Shown here: positions 22,535 to 34,246 of the stretch, piece by piece
Layout: every line of letters begins with the position of its first letter
Numbering within the stretch: the stretch's first letter is position 1
Source: Ascidia mentula
Taxonomy: Eukaryota > Chordata > Ascidiacea > Phlebobranchia > Ascidiidae
DNA: 64,000 nucleotides
Assembly: GCA_947561715.1 (NCBI GenBank)
Contig: OX387202.1
Span: 20,039,001 to 20,103,000, forward strand
Reading direction: 5' to 3'
Position numbers and translations under genes: made by a program
Notes under the pieces: model-generated
What the model saw: only the letters and a program-made list of their open reading frames with translations
What the model was told of the DNA's origin: nothing
Databases searched by the model: none

Positions 22535-25500
22535 CTTCCACGCTACACCATAAATGAAATCTAGGCCCAACCCACATTAGAGTATTTAATGCTTCCACGC
22601 TACACCATAATTGAAATCTAGGCCCAACCACATTAGAGTATTTAATGCTTCCACGCTACACCATAAATGAAATCTAGGCCCAACCACATTAGATTATTTA
22701 ATGCTTCCACGCTACACCATAAATGAAATCTAGGCCCAACCCACATTAGATTATTTAATGCTTCCACGCTACACCATAACTGAAATCTAGGCCCAACCCA
22801 CATTAGATTATTTAATGCTTCCACGCTACACCATAACTGAAATCCAGGCCCAACCCACATTAGAGTATTTAATGCTTCCACGCTACACCATAACTGAAAT
22901 CCAGGCCCAACCCACATTAGAGTATTTAATGCTTCCACGCTACACCATAAATGAAATCTAGGCCCAACCCACATTAGAGTATTTAATGCTTCCAGACTAC
23001 ACCATAACTGAAATCTAGGCCCAACCCACATTAGAGTATTTAATGCTTCCACGCTACACCATAACTGAAATCCAGGCCCAACCCACATTAGAGTATTTAA
23101 TGCTTCCACGCTACACCATAATTGAAATCTAGGCCCAACCACATTAGAGTATTTAATGCTTCCACGCTACACCATAAATGAAATCTAGGCCAAACCCACA
23201 TTAGATTATTTAATGCTTCCACGCTACACCATAAATGAAATCTAGGCCCAACCACATTAGAGTATTTAATGCTTCCACGCTACACCATAAATGAAATCTA
23301 GGCCCAACCCACATTACAGTATTTAATGCTTCCACGCTACACCATAACTGAAATCTAGGCCCAACCCACATTAGAGTATTTAATGCTTCCAGGCTACACC
23401 ATAACTGAAATCTGGGCCCAACCCACATTACAGTATTTAATCCTTCCACGCTACACCATAACCGAAATCTGGGCCCAACCCACATTAGAGTATTTAATGC
23501 TTCCAGGCTACACCATAACTGAAATCTGGGCCCAACCCACATTACAGTATTTAATCCTTCCACGCTACACCATAACCGAAATCTGGGCCCAACCACATTA
23601 GAGTATTTAATGCTTCCAGGCTACACCATAACTGAAATCTAGGCCCAACCCACATTACAGTATTTAATCCTTCCACGCTACACCATAACCGAAATCTGGG
23701 CCCAACCCACATTAGAGTATTTAATGCTTCCAGGCTACACCATAACTGAAATCTAGGCCCAACCCACATTACAGTATTTAATCCTTCCACGCTACACCAT
23801 AACCGAAATCTGGGCCCAACCCACATTACAGTATTTAATGCTTCCAGACTACACCATAACTGAAATCTGGGCCCAACCCACATTAGAGTATTTAATGCTT
23901 CCAGACTACACCATAACTGAAATCTAGGCCCAACCCACATTAGAGTATTTAATGCTTCCAGACTACACCATAACTGAAATCTAGGCCCAACCCACATTAG
24001 AGTATTTAATGCTTCCAGACTACACCATAACTGAAATCTAGGGCCAACCCACATTAGAGTATTTAATGCTTCCACGCTACACCATAATTGAAATCTAGGC
24101 CCAACCACATTAGAGTATTTAATGCTTCCACGCTACACCATAAATGAAATCTAGGCCCAACCCACATTAGATTATTTAATGCTTCCACGCTACACCATAA
24201 ATGAAATCTAGGCCCAACCACATTAGAGTATTTAATGCTTCCACGCTACACCATAAATGAAATCTAGGCCCAACCCACATTAGAGTATTTAATGCTTCCA
24301 CGCTACACCATAACTGAAATTTAGGCCCAACCCACATTACAGTATTTAATCCTTCCACGCTACACCATAACTGAAATCTAGGCCCAACCCACATTAGATT
24401 ATTTAATGCTTCCACGCTACACCATAACTGAAATCTAGGCCCAACCCACATTAGATTATTTAATGCTTCCACGCTACACCATAAATGAAATCTAGGCCCA
24501 ACCCACATTAGATTATTTAATGCTTCCACGCTACACCATAAGTGAAATCTGGGCCCAACCCACATTAGAGTATTTAATGCTTCCACGCTACACCATAACT
24601 GAAATTTAGGCCCAACCCACATTAGATTATTTAATGCTTCCACGCTACACCATAAGTGAAATCTAGGCCCAACCCACATTAGAGTATTTAATGCTTCCAC
24701 GCTACACCATAACTGAAATTTAGGCCCAACCCACATTACAGTATTTAATCCTTCCACGCTACACCATAACTGAAATCTAGGCCCAACCCACATTAGATTA
24801 TTTAATCCTTCCACGCTACACCATAACTGAAATCTAGGCCCAACCCACATTAGATTATTTAATGCTTCCACGCTACACCATAAATGAAATCTAGGCCCAA
24901 CCCACATTAGATTATTTAATGCTTCCACGCTACACCATAAATGAAATCTAGGCCCAACCCACATTAGATTATTTAATGCTTCCACGCTACACCATAAGTG
25001 AAATCTGGGCCCAACCCACATTAGAGTATTTAATGCTTCCAGGCTACACCATAACTGAAATCTAGGCCCAACCCACATTAGAGTATTTAATGCTTCCAGG
25101 CTACACCATAACTGAAATCTAGGCCCAACCCACATTAGAGTATTTAATGCTTCCAGGCTACACCATAACTGAAATCTAGGCCCAACCCACATTAGAGTAT
25201 TTAATGCTTCCACGCTACACCATAAATGAAATCTGGGCCCAACCCACATTAGAGTATTTAATGCTTCCAGGCTACACCATAACTGAAATCTAGGCCCAAC
25301 CCACATTAGAGTATTTAATGCTTCCAGGCTACACCATAACTGAAATCTAGGCCCAACCCACATTAGAGTATTTAATGCTTCCACGCTACACCATAAATGA
25401 AATCTGGGCCCAACCCACATTAGAGTATTTAATGCTTCCACGCTACACCATAACCGAAATCTGGGCCCAACCCACATTAGAGTATTTAATGCTTCCAGGC

Positions 25501-26222
25501 TACACCATAACTGAAATCTGGGCCCAACCCACATTACAGTATTTAATCCTTCCACGCTACACCATAACCGAAATCTGGGCCCAACCCACATTAGAGTATT
25601 TAATGCTTCCAGGCTACACCATAACTGAAATCTAGGCCCAACCCACATTACAGTATTTAATCCTTCCACGCTACACCATAACCGAAATCTGGGCCCAACC
25701 CACATTAGAGTATTTAATGCTTCCAGGCTACACCATAACTGAAATCTAGGCCCAACCCACATTACAGTATTTAATGCTTCCACGCTACACCATAACCGAA
25801 ATCTGGGCCCAACCCACATTAGAGTATTTAATACTTCCATGCTACACCATAACTGAAATCTGGGCCCAACCCACATTAGAGTATTTAATGCTTCCATGCT
25901 ACACCATAACTGAAATCTGGGCCCAACCCACATTAGAGTATTTAATGCTTCCAGGCTACACCATAACTGAAATCTAGGCCCAACCCACATTACAGTATTT
26001 AATGCTTCCACGCTACACCATAACCGAAATCTGGGCCCAACCCACATTAGAGTATTTAATACTTCCATGCTACACCATAACTGAAATCTGGGCCCAACCC
26101 ACATTAGAGTATTTAATGCTTCCACGCTACACCATAAATGAAATCTAGGCCCAACCCACATTAGATTATTTAATGCTTCCAGACTACACCATAACTGAAA
26201 TCTGGGCCCAACCCACATTATA
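22535..26222 (-). repeat. 57-bp minisatellite, about 65 units
   Basis: A 57-bp unit (ATTAGAGTATTTAATGCTTC onward) repeats for 3.7 kb. Since 57 is 19 codons, the minus strand stays open for long stretches (one of 687 codons at 26239-24176) with a 19-residue repeat around VGPRFQLWCS. Units missing one C (56 bp) at about 22629, 22685, 23136, 23247, 23589, 24107 and 24213 break the frame. Variants such as GCTTCCAGG versus GCTTCCACG alternate in blocks, which gives a 114-bp higher-order period in parts. I read this as satellite DNA, not a gene. Confidence 0.95.
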
Positions 26223-26389
26223 TTCTTCAAAACATTCACGGTTCAGACTACAGCGCACTTCACGCACATTTGACGCACGCACAACCTTGTCCATTGTTAA
26301 AAGCGATTGTGACGTCATAATCTGGTTTGCGTCGATGCCCCCGTTATGTGGTCAATGTATCTACCGTTTTAAACTGATTTCTGGTCAAA

Positions 26390-27288
26390 ATGGCGGCATT
26401 GGCTTCGCTTTGCGACGCTTACGGCAGTGATTCTAATTTTAGCGATAACGACGAGCAATTTACGCAAGTAGATCGAGCTAGCACCAAAGTGAATTTGCCT
26501 TTATCGCAAGCTATTTCTTCATTGTTTGGAGACACCAAGTCGTTGAAACCCCAGGTACACCGAGGTCGAATCCGGTCGTTCCCCCACGAGCACGGAATAT
26601 GGGCAACGTATGTATACATACCGTACCCTTAAAAGAAGTTTGGATGAATTTAAATTCAACGTCGAAAAAACACTCGAAAGCAGACAAAAAGGTATTAAAA
26701 TATCTGCTTAAATTATTGTGTACAGTTTTAAATGTTTGAGAATGATTTGATAGAATCGACATGGCATCTTGTGGATGATTTCCATGCGAGTATTTCAAGG
26801 ACTAATGTCATACCTCACCACTGCATAGACCCTTTAGTGGAGTCCCAGACAAAATTCAAAACAGTTTCGAAGATTTTCAATCACATTATCATCTGATGAT
26901 TTGAATATTTATGTGAATGATGAAAAAACAAGATCATTTTGTGGGTTTAAGGTAAGGGTGAAACTTTTTTGACAGCATTTCTTGTCTTGATTTGGTATCA
27001 GATTGTTTGTTATTGTTTCCAAACCATTCCAGATTTCAGCGCAACCTGCAGTTCAACAACTGAATAAAGTCGGTTAGATCGTGGATAATGCATTCATGGA
27101 TTTTCATTGCGAGTATTGCTTGGCATCTCAACCAATTCACAGAAGAATCCAAATTAATTTCAAAACTTTCATCAAATTGGAACAGAATAGAATTGGAGAA
27201 CCCTGAGCTTTTTACAATTGATGTGGATGAGGTTGTTTGTAAAAGTGGCAACAAAATGTTTTCATGTAAACTAAGTTCCATCAGTTGA
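26390..27288 (+). pseudogene. USB1: USB1-like (U6 snRNA phosphodiesterase), frameshifted
   Basis: From ATG at 26390 the frame gives an acidic N-terminus and GRIRSFPHEHGIWATYVYIP, the conserved start of the USB1 catalytic region. The first H-x-S motif (FHASIS) is near 26781 and the IYVNDEKTRSF strand near 26902. The second motif appears around 27104-27126 as SIAWHL after a frame change, and VCKSGNKMFS closes the protein at about 27234-27263. USB1 trims U6 snRNA 3' ends in the nucleus. The frame shifts near 26627, 26853 and 27106, and an in-frame TAG lies near 27074. A plausible intron (GTAAGG at about 26951 to CCAG) is kept, so this is not a processed copy. Sequencing error is the alternative explanation. 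Confidence 0.75.
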
Positions 27289-27979
27289 CATCCACAATAC
27301 TCACATGGACATCGGTATTGTCACCATTTCATGGGACTTTTAGTGAGTTTTTCCATTTTTTGTGGTCGAGTTAAATTCTTGTTTAGCTCCAGATTTGAAC
27401 TGCTACATTAATCTTATAATGTAACATTTTGTTTTTTTTTATATAATTTATGTTTAACTTTTATTGTTTGTCTCATACAGGTTCCAGCACAAAAATCTGT
27501 TGTGAACATTTCTAAACATGAGAACCGGCGCTGTTTATAAACGTGATATCATGAATTGCTGAACAACCGCAAAATGCAGGTTTTTAATTTGAACTGTTTA
27601 TTATCACGTTGAGTTTATGCCGACCTAAACTCCATACATGAAGTAAAAACTGTGTTCAAATTTGTTTAAAACAAAATTGATTGTAAAGAAAAATGCATAC
27701 GAGCCATAACGAACCATATGATTTGATACTGATAACACTGTTGAATACCAAGCAGTTGTTTGGGCATAATGCGCTCCACAGTGGTTCGTCTATATTGTTT
27801 GATGCCCAGTTATGGGTACCCAACTGACTTACATTGAAAAATATCTGTTCCTGGCTAGTTTGCGAGCTAGTCCTGGGCCACAGTCACCAACTGCACTTAT
27901 GAGACCCCTACAAGTCAAAACCATCCACAGTGTCCCCAGGTCTATTTCAATAAGGTTGGAATAGGAAAATTTTGGCTAA
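27289..27979. other. No gene recognised; hammerhead-like relic
   Basis: At 27889-27932 the string CTGCACTTATGAGACC, then GTCAAAACC, parallels the complete hammerhead at 28764-28816 but with the core damaged (CTTATGA, AAAA). The surrounding sequence may be an old LTR fragment. Confidence 0.4.
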
Positions 27980-28199
27980 AAATATTTGTTTGTAAAGGAA
28001 ACAGAAAACAATAACAGTTGAACTGAAAGAAAAAGTATTAAAATTGCGAACAGATGTTGAAGAAGCAAAAGTGAAGTAAATATCCTTGGACAACATAGCA
28101 GGAGAGAATGCATTGAAATATGTATGTTCGCAATTTTAATACTTTTTCTTTCAGTTCAACTGTTGTTGTTTTCTGTTTTTTTTTACAAACAAATATTTT
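27980..28199. repeat. Inverted repeat, ~70-bp arms
   Basis: AAAATATTTGTTTGTAAA...AAAATTGCGAACA (27979-28052) is mirrored by TGTTCGCAATTTT...TTTACAAACAAATATTTT (28124-28199) around a ~70-bp spacer. It is MITE-like or a hairpin insertion. No coding content is recognised. Confidence 0.8.
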
Positions 28200-28588
28200 G
28201 AGTAACACAAACTAAAGAAGAATGCACCGACCAAATTGCAATTGCCAAACACATGGGAGTATCGATTAAAAAAACTGATCTGGCATCTCACACAGAATAC
28301 CTGTGAGAACAACAAGCAGCTCATCAAAATAATCCCCACCGATAACTGAAAGTTTATCTCAAGGAAAATCAGGAATTAAATATTTTTCAACAAATCAAAT
28401 CTGCATTTCCCCAACTCCAAAGAAACAACTGCCAACCTGCAAAATATTTTCATGACAGAAAGTTTGACAAGACAAAACCGAAAAGTATTCAACACTTGCT
28501 TGCAGCACAAAAAAAGACAAGCCTTCAAGTATATTTGGACAAACAATGGGACAACACTACTTCGTGAAAATGATGCAAGTAAGATCAG
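28200..28588. other. No gene recognised
   Basis: Purine-rich sequence with short open stretches (for example KKTDLASHTEYL near 28270) that may be gene debris. Confidence 0.3.
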
Positions 28589-28906
28589 TGTAGTGTTTAC
28601 AAACTATCGAGTGTAACATGATCTTTATGTAAACAATACGTCACATGACCGGATAACCACATGCTAGGGATTCTATTGGTATTCTATTCGAACGAGCAAT
28701 AACGAAGTATCAAACATACATCTGGTGGCCGTTTGGTCAGCAAAGTCGTCTGATAGTCACACCAGCTGCACTGATGAGACCTTTTAGGTCGAAACAGTGG
28801 CCATCTGTCTGCAGCTTATACACAAATTCATATTATTGGCTCCACATTGCTTATCATCTGGTGTCATGTCTAGTCTTTAGTACAGAACTAGACAGAGGAA
28901 CACTAT
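28589..28906 (+). repeat. Putative 5' LTR of the gypsy element
   Basis: Starts TGTAGTGTTTAC and ends just before the primer-binding site. Without a 3' LTR for comparison the exact ends are an inference. Confidence 0.5.
28764..28816 (+). ncRNA. Complete type I hammerhead ribozyme fold
   Basis: Stem I is AGCTGCA (28764-28770) with TGCAGCT (28810-28816), 7 of 7 paired. CTGATGA is at 28771-28777. Stem II is GACCT/AGGTC with loop TTT. GAAA is at 28791-28794. Stem III pairs ACAG (28794-28797) with CTGT (28805-28808) around a 7-base loop. The cleavage triplet is GTC, with predicted scission after C28809. Every invariant core base is present and all three helices form. It lies in the putative gypsy 5' LTR, upstream of the primer-binding site. 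Confidence 0.85.
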
Positions 28907-28909
28907 AAC

Positions 28910-28923
28910 TGGCGACGAGGATA
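28910..28923 (+). promoter_or_regulatory. Retrotransposon primer-binding site
   Basis: TGGCGACGAGGATA directly follows the putative LTR, as expected for a tRNA primer site. Confidence 0.7.
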
Positions 28924-29002
28924 ACGAGTGTAAACAACTATAACCTCGACTATACTCGAAAGTTAAAGAGACATACAGACGTAAAAGCCGAACAAAAACA
29001 AG

Positions 29003-29867
29003 ATGGCTGCATCAAAGTCTGATAGACTACCCATATTTGACATAACTGATCCGTCAACAACAGGTTCACATTGGGTGAAGTGGGTTAAACGTCTAGAACA
29101 TGTCTTTGTGTCCGAAGATGTCACAGACAACAAAAAGAAAAGATCTCTTTTGATAATTTATGCAGGAGCAGAAGTATTTGACATTTTTGAAACTTTACCA
29201 GACACTGGTGATGCTGACGATTATGACAAAGCTCTTAATAAGTATTTCATTCCGAAGAAACATACTGACTATGAAGTATTTAAGTTTCGTGAGTCAAAAC
29301 AGTTGGAGGATGAAAGCATGAATCAATTTTATTCACGACTTCGCAACCTATCTGCTGAATGTGAATTCCATGATCGTGACCAAGAGATCAAATATCAGAT
29401 TATTTGCAAGTGCAAACAGGTTGAGAATTAGAGCCTTTGAAAGAAGAGGTATCAATCTCACAGAACTGCTTGGTATGGCATACGCTATGGAATCATCAGA
29501 ATCACATGCATCAGCCATAGCAAATCGAATCAAGTCGGAGCCAGCAAATGAAGAAATGGTCTCCAGAGTCAAGCAGAAAAGATTTCCAGAAGAAAACAAA
29601 ACAGCTTCAAACAAGCATGTAGAATCAAAACACAGAAAATGTTACTTCTGTGCAGGAAACTATCCTCATGCACGCGGACGCAAGTCTTGTCCAGCATTTG
29701 GAAACAAGTGTGATAATTGCGGAAAGTTCAATCATTTTCCTCAATGTCGTCTTATGAACAAAAACAAGAGACAAGTTAGAAATACAGAAAACATCTATAG
29801 TTCAGATGAAAGTGATGAAGCATCACGATGTGGTATCCATGTGTCAAGTAAAGAGCGTCAACTATAA
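29003..29867 (+). pseudogene. Gag of the gypsy element (frameshifted)
   Basis: The ATG at 29003 opens the capsid region (HWVKWVKRLEHVF, then YFIPKKHTDYEVFKF). The frame changes near 29400; the second part carries two Cys/His knuckles (CYFC...C near 29640-29690 and CDNCGKFNHFPQC near 29710-29748) that would bind RNA. It ends in TAA at 29865-29867. Confidence 0.85.
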
Positions 29868-29960
29868 AACACCACACATGATATTGAAAGTGAATGAACA
29901 AGAAATTCCTTTCGTAATAGACTCCGGTGCATCTGTAAACATAATTGATGAGAAAAGTTG
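29857..29960 (+). pseudogene. Aspartic protease remnant
   Basis: In a third frame, FVIDSGASVNII (about 29911-29946) is the D-S/T-G-A active site of a retroviral-type protease. The frame ends in TGA soon after. Confidence 0.75.
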
Positions 29961-31160
29961 AAAGATTGCACACTAGAGAAAACTAAAACAGAGATACATG
30001 TATATGGAGCGAAAAAACCATTACCAATCTTAGGGAAGATCCATGCTGAAGTTAAAACAGAAAGTTTCAAAATCCATACAAAGTTGTATGTGGTGAAAGG
30101 TGAACATGGTTGTTTGTTGAGTTATGGTACATCAAAAAAGCTACATTTGCTTGAAATTGCAAACACCATGGTAAAGGCTGCTGAAGAAAATATCCTTGAA
30201 TCATACGCTGACCGATTTGAAGGAATTGGCAAACTCAAAGGATACAAAGCAAAGTTGCACATTGATAAATCAGTACAACCAATAGCACAGCCACACAGAA
30301 GAGTACCGTTCCATATCAGAGATAAAGTGAAGAAAGAACTATATTTGGAGAAGAATGAAATCATTGAAAAAGTTTCAGGTCCTACTCCTTGGGTCTCTCC
30401 AATAGTAACTCCACCAAAACCAAACAGTCCAGAAGAAGTTCGCATTTGTGTGAATATGCGACAAGCTAACAAAGCTATACACAGAGAAAGACACATCTGT
30501 CCTACACTTGATGATATTATCCACAGTTTGAATGGAGCAATAGTATTCTCCAAGTTGAATCTAAACAAAGAATATCCTCAAATTGAGTTGGATGAAAACA
30601 GTAGATACATCACAACTTTCTCTACACGTGATGGTCTTTACAGATACAAACGCCTAAACTTTAGAGTTTGTTCTGCTGCTGAATTATTCCAGAAGATCAT
30701 ACAACAACTGATAGAAGGCATACCAGGTGCATTGAATGTAAGTGATGACATCATTGTATTTGGAAAAACTAAAGCTGAACATGATAAAAGTCTCATTGCT
30801 GTACTCAATATTTTGAGACTGAAAAATCTTACATTAAACAAGAAAAAATGTGAGTTCAACAAGTCTAAACTTGAATTTTTTGGATTTGTTATGAGCAAAA
30901 CTGGAATCTATGCTCAAGAGAAAAAGATTGAAGCAATTAAAAATGCTGAAACTCCCAAATCAGTACAAGAAGTAAGAAGCTTACTGGGATTAGCTAACTA
31001 CTGTTCCAGATTAATTAAAGATTATGCTACAATCACTCAACCATTGAGAGAATTAACACACAAGAACTGTACTTGGAAGTGGAACTCCAAACATGATGAA
31101 GCATTGCAACAACTGAAAGACAGTTTGACAAACAAGTCAGTCATACGCTATTTTGATTAA
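29958..31160 (+). pseudogene. Reverse transcriptase, catalytic residue lost
   Basis: A 400-codon frame covers fingers, palm and connection: HRRVPFHIRDKV, TPWVSP, VNMRQANKAI, motif A at about 30549-30590 and the polymerase box VSDD at 30738-30749. Motif A reads FSKLNLNKEY, where the family has Asp in the first N position (codon 30558-30560, AAT), so one metal-binding Asp is missing. The frame ends with TAA at 31158-31160, before RNase H. Confidence 0.9.
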
Positions 31161-31751
31161 CAAAAAGAAACTGAGTTGATAGTCGATGCAAATCCAGTTG
31201 GGTTAGGTGCTGTCCTTACTCAAAGAGATGAAGATAATAATCTCTATATTGTGGCTTATGCAAGCAAAGTGCTCACACCCGTTGAACAAAGATATTCACA
31301 AACAGAACGTGAAGCTTTAGCAATTGTCTGGGGATGTGAACATTTTCACTTGTATTTGTATGGAATACAAAAACCATTTACTCTTGTGACAGATCACAAG
31401 CCATTAGAATTGATATTCAAAAACCCATCATCAAAACCTCTAGCAAGAATTGAAAGATGGAATTTGAGATTGCAACCATACAATTTGAAAGTTGTATACC
31501 GTCCTGGCAAAGATAATCCAGCAGATTACATGTCACGACATCCTATCACTCACCATTCTGTCAAAGAAACAAATGATACTGAATTATACATAAATTTCAT
31601 TGCAACATCAGCTATACCAACAGCAATGACAAAAGCTGACATACAAGAAGCCTTGCAAAAAGATGAAGTACTTCAGAAAGTTATTGAATTGACAAGAAAC
31701 AACAAATGGAAAGCAAATTTGGATGATCCAAACCTAAAACCATATTGTTAA
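31161..31751 (+). pseudogene. RNase H domain
   Basis: VDANPVGLGAVL, TEREALAIVW and VTDHKPLELIF supply the expected D-E-D set. It is separated from reverse transcriptase by one stop codon. The sequence then leads toward integrase and loses frame near 31745. Confidence 0.88.
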
Positions 31752-32947
31752 TCAGAAATGAACTGGTAGTAACAGAGGATGATCTCCTTCTAAAAGGTAC
31801 AAAAATAGTTATTCCAAAAATGTTACAAAAGAAAGTCATTAAATTGGCACATGAAGGACACCAAGGAAGTGTCAAAACCAAGAAACTCCTCCGAGAACAC
31901 ATATGGTTCCCTGGAATTGACAAAACAGTGGAAGAAACAGTCAAAGATTGTATATACTGTCAAGCTGCTACAGTTACCAACAACTATGAACCACTGCAAA
32001 TGTCAGAACTGCCAAAAAGTCCATGGAAAGAACTCAGTCTAGATTTTTCTGGTCCATTTCCATCAGGAGAATATCTTTTTGTATTAATTGATGAATATTC
32101 CAGATATCCAATTGTCGAAGTAATCAAGTCAACAAAAGCAACCTCAGTCATTCCAGTATTGGAAAAGACATTTTCATGTTTTGGAATACCAGACATCCTA
32201 AAAACAGATAATGGTCCACCATTTACCAGCTATGAATTCAAGAATTTTGCAAAACAACTTGGATTTACTCATCGCAAAATCACTCCACATTGGCCAAAGG
32301 CAAATGCTGAAGCATAAAGATTTATGAAAACTCTCAACAAAGCTGTAAGAATCATGAATGCTGAAACTAACTTGTGGAAAAGTAATCTACATCAATTTCT
32401 GAGAAACTACAGAGCTACACCTCATTCTACTACACAAGTGAGCCCTGCAGAACTCCTACTTGGAAGGAAAATAAAAATCACTATTCCTCATGTTGATGAC
32501 ATGAAAGAAGACACACAACTTCGTGACAGAGATGAGAAAGCAAAAATGAAAATGAAGAAATATGCTGACAACCATTCACATGCAAAAGAATCACATTTTC
32601 AAATTGGCGATAAGGTTCTTTTGAAAAAAAAAAAAGAAGGCAAATTAATGCTTCCTTACAATCCAACACCATTCACTGTTACACACATAAAAGGCACAAT
32701 GATCAGAGTACAAAACAAACACAAAACAGTGACAAGAAATTCATCATTCTTTAAGAAAATAAACAAAACATCACAACATGATGTACATACAGATAATGAT
32801 CACCCATATTTTACATATGACCATGATAACACAACAACTTGTGAAGAACACAGTGCACATGATTTTGTTGAAAGCGACCCAGTTCCTCGCTATCCTTCTC
32901 GAAATCGTAGACTCCCCCAATATCCGAGAGATGGTACTTACATGTAA
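31752..32947 (+). pseudogene. Integrase, interrupted at the catalytic Glu
   Basis: The HHCC zinc region (AHEGHQG, CIYCQAA) is followed by the catalytic core: Asp at 32042-32044 (LDFSGP) and Asp at 32207-32209 (TDNGPPF). The third acidic residue of the D,D35E triad would sit where TAA occurs at 32315-32317. After the stop the C-terminal part continues in frame to 32947 (RNYRATPHSTTQVSPAELL and a GDKVLLKKK patch). Confidence 0.88.
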
Positions 32948-33107
32948 ATGCTATTGTGCATGATTCATTCGCTTGTATATTGCAGTACTTCATTACCTAT
33001 GCTGTATATTGCCATTCTTCACAATACGTACTTCAAACATCCTTTTATACTTTCATAAGAAGCCAGTGTATGATTGCCAAACTACCTGTGTTATCCTGCC
33101 AATTTTA

Positions 33108-33880
33108 AATTAGAGGAGTTACTTTAGACAGTTTACGTCCAACTTTGGTGTTCAGGTTGTCCAGAAACTCCAGCATGGAATGAACGTGGAACGGAATAAG
33201 AACACGTTCGCATTATTCGAACACAAGGGCGATGTTGACAGAGCGATTGAACCAAACACTTTCCTCGCTGATATCGTTGCAAAGTTCGAACAGTAAGTTG
33301 CCGTTGGAACTTTTTACTTGATTTGAGAAGTCTAGTTACAAATTCGTTGCAAGCAATTGGTCACACAGCTCAAAGAAGAAAATAAAAATATTATCGTACA
33401 AAGTAGATTTCGTAAATATTTAAAATATTTGAATTTTTTTTATCAAACATGGAAACTTGGGATGTTTCAAAATCATGTCGTTTGCATCTGACTACCAAAT
33501 GTTTTTAATTGCTTCCCCGCCAACATAAAATTTAACCCTTTCTCATGTAACGCGAAACATTCTGTTACAATGTTGTTAACAAAACGACTCTGCCCAAAAC
33601 ATTTCATTATTTCACTTATATTTAGCATGTTGGCCATAGTGTATGAAAATATGACTAAAAATTTGTGTATGTTGCAACAGCGTTCAGATGACAATGAAAA
33701 GGAGATCGACTTAATCTACAAAAGGAACCCAATCTTCAGGCAATCAAGCGAACCTTTAAGATCCCCTTTGCTATCCCTTCCATACAAACAGGTGAACCAG
33801 CAATTATTACAACTATCCGTCCCAGAATCCAATGCTAACGCAAACTTATTAGTGCTGCAAGTATCCACGTGGTTGTCATA
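33108..33880 (+). pseudogene. Displaced copies of two MYO10 exons in wrong order
   Basis: 33108-33560 matches 45573-45915 and contains a FERM F1 exon copy (33156-33292, one Gly-to-Arg change). 33565-33880 matches 43532-43847 and contains a MyTH4 exon copy (33681-33791, one Glu-to-Lys change). Their order is reversed relative to the gene, and they sit upstream of motor exons where tail exons do not belong. Splice sites are intact, but the phases do not fit the next motor exon in a useful way. They are rearrangement products or an assembly join. Confidence 0.85.
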
Positions 33881-34246
33881 AAACGGAAAACGATTTTTCT
33901 TTTTAGCTCGGCACTTGTGGTGTTGTGTAAACAAACTGTCCAAATGTTTGTGTAAATCTGTCTTACGTCATTAAAGCTTTGAACAGTCCTGACCCGGTTA
34001 CTCAGCACTTGCGGATCTACGTAAGCATGAGTCAGCAATTCGTTCCCACAGTCACGCGTCAACATTTGAACAAGAATAAATATCATATTCAGCTCAAACG
34101 CCAACGTTTTAAAGAGTTACACGTCTATATATTCATACTATGTTAATGAGAAGTTCCAAAAAATGCACACAATTTTCTTTGTATTACATCCTGTGCAACT
34201 ATAGTCGAACCCATGAAATACTATATTCCTTGTCTCTGATTGGCAG

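Larger units (their letters stand above)
28589..33107 (+). mobile_element. Ty3/gypsy retrotransposon, Mag-like, decayed, 3' end missing
   Basis: The order is putative 5' LTR (28589-28906), primer-binding site (28910-28923), gag (29003-29867), protease, reverse transcriptase, RNase H and integrase (to 32947). No 3' LTR follows; the element stops at about 33107, where a copied MYO10 segment begins. Several frameshifts and stops separate the domains. The NVSDDIIVFG form of the polymerase box and the TGGCGACGAGG primer site are what I associate with the Mag lineage. It inserted somewhere upstream of the surviving MYO10 exons. Confidence 0.9.

Noticed and set aside
22535-26222. CRISPR-like array
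   Set aside because: Units are whole-length tandem repeats without unique spacers, in a eukaryotic genome.
24176-26239. 687-codon minus-strand frame with 19-residue repeats
   Set aside because: It is produced by a 57-bp satellite; 56-bp units break the same frame elsewhere, with no signal peptide, start context or flanking exons.
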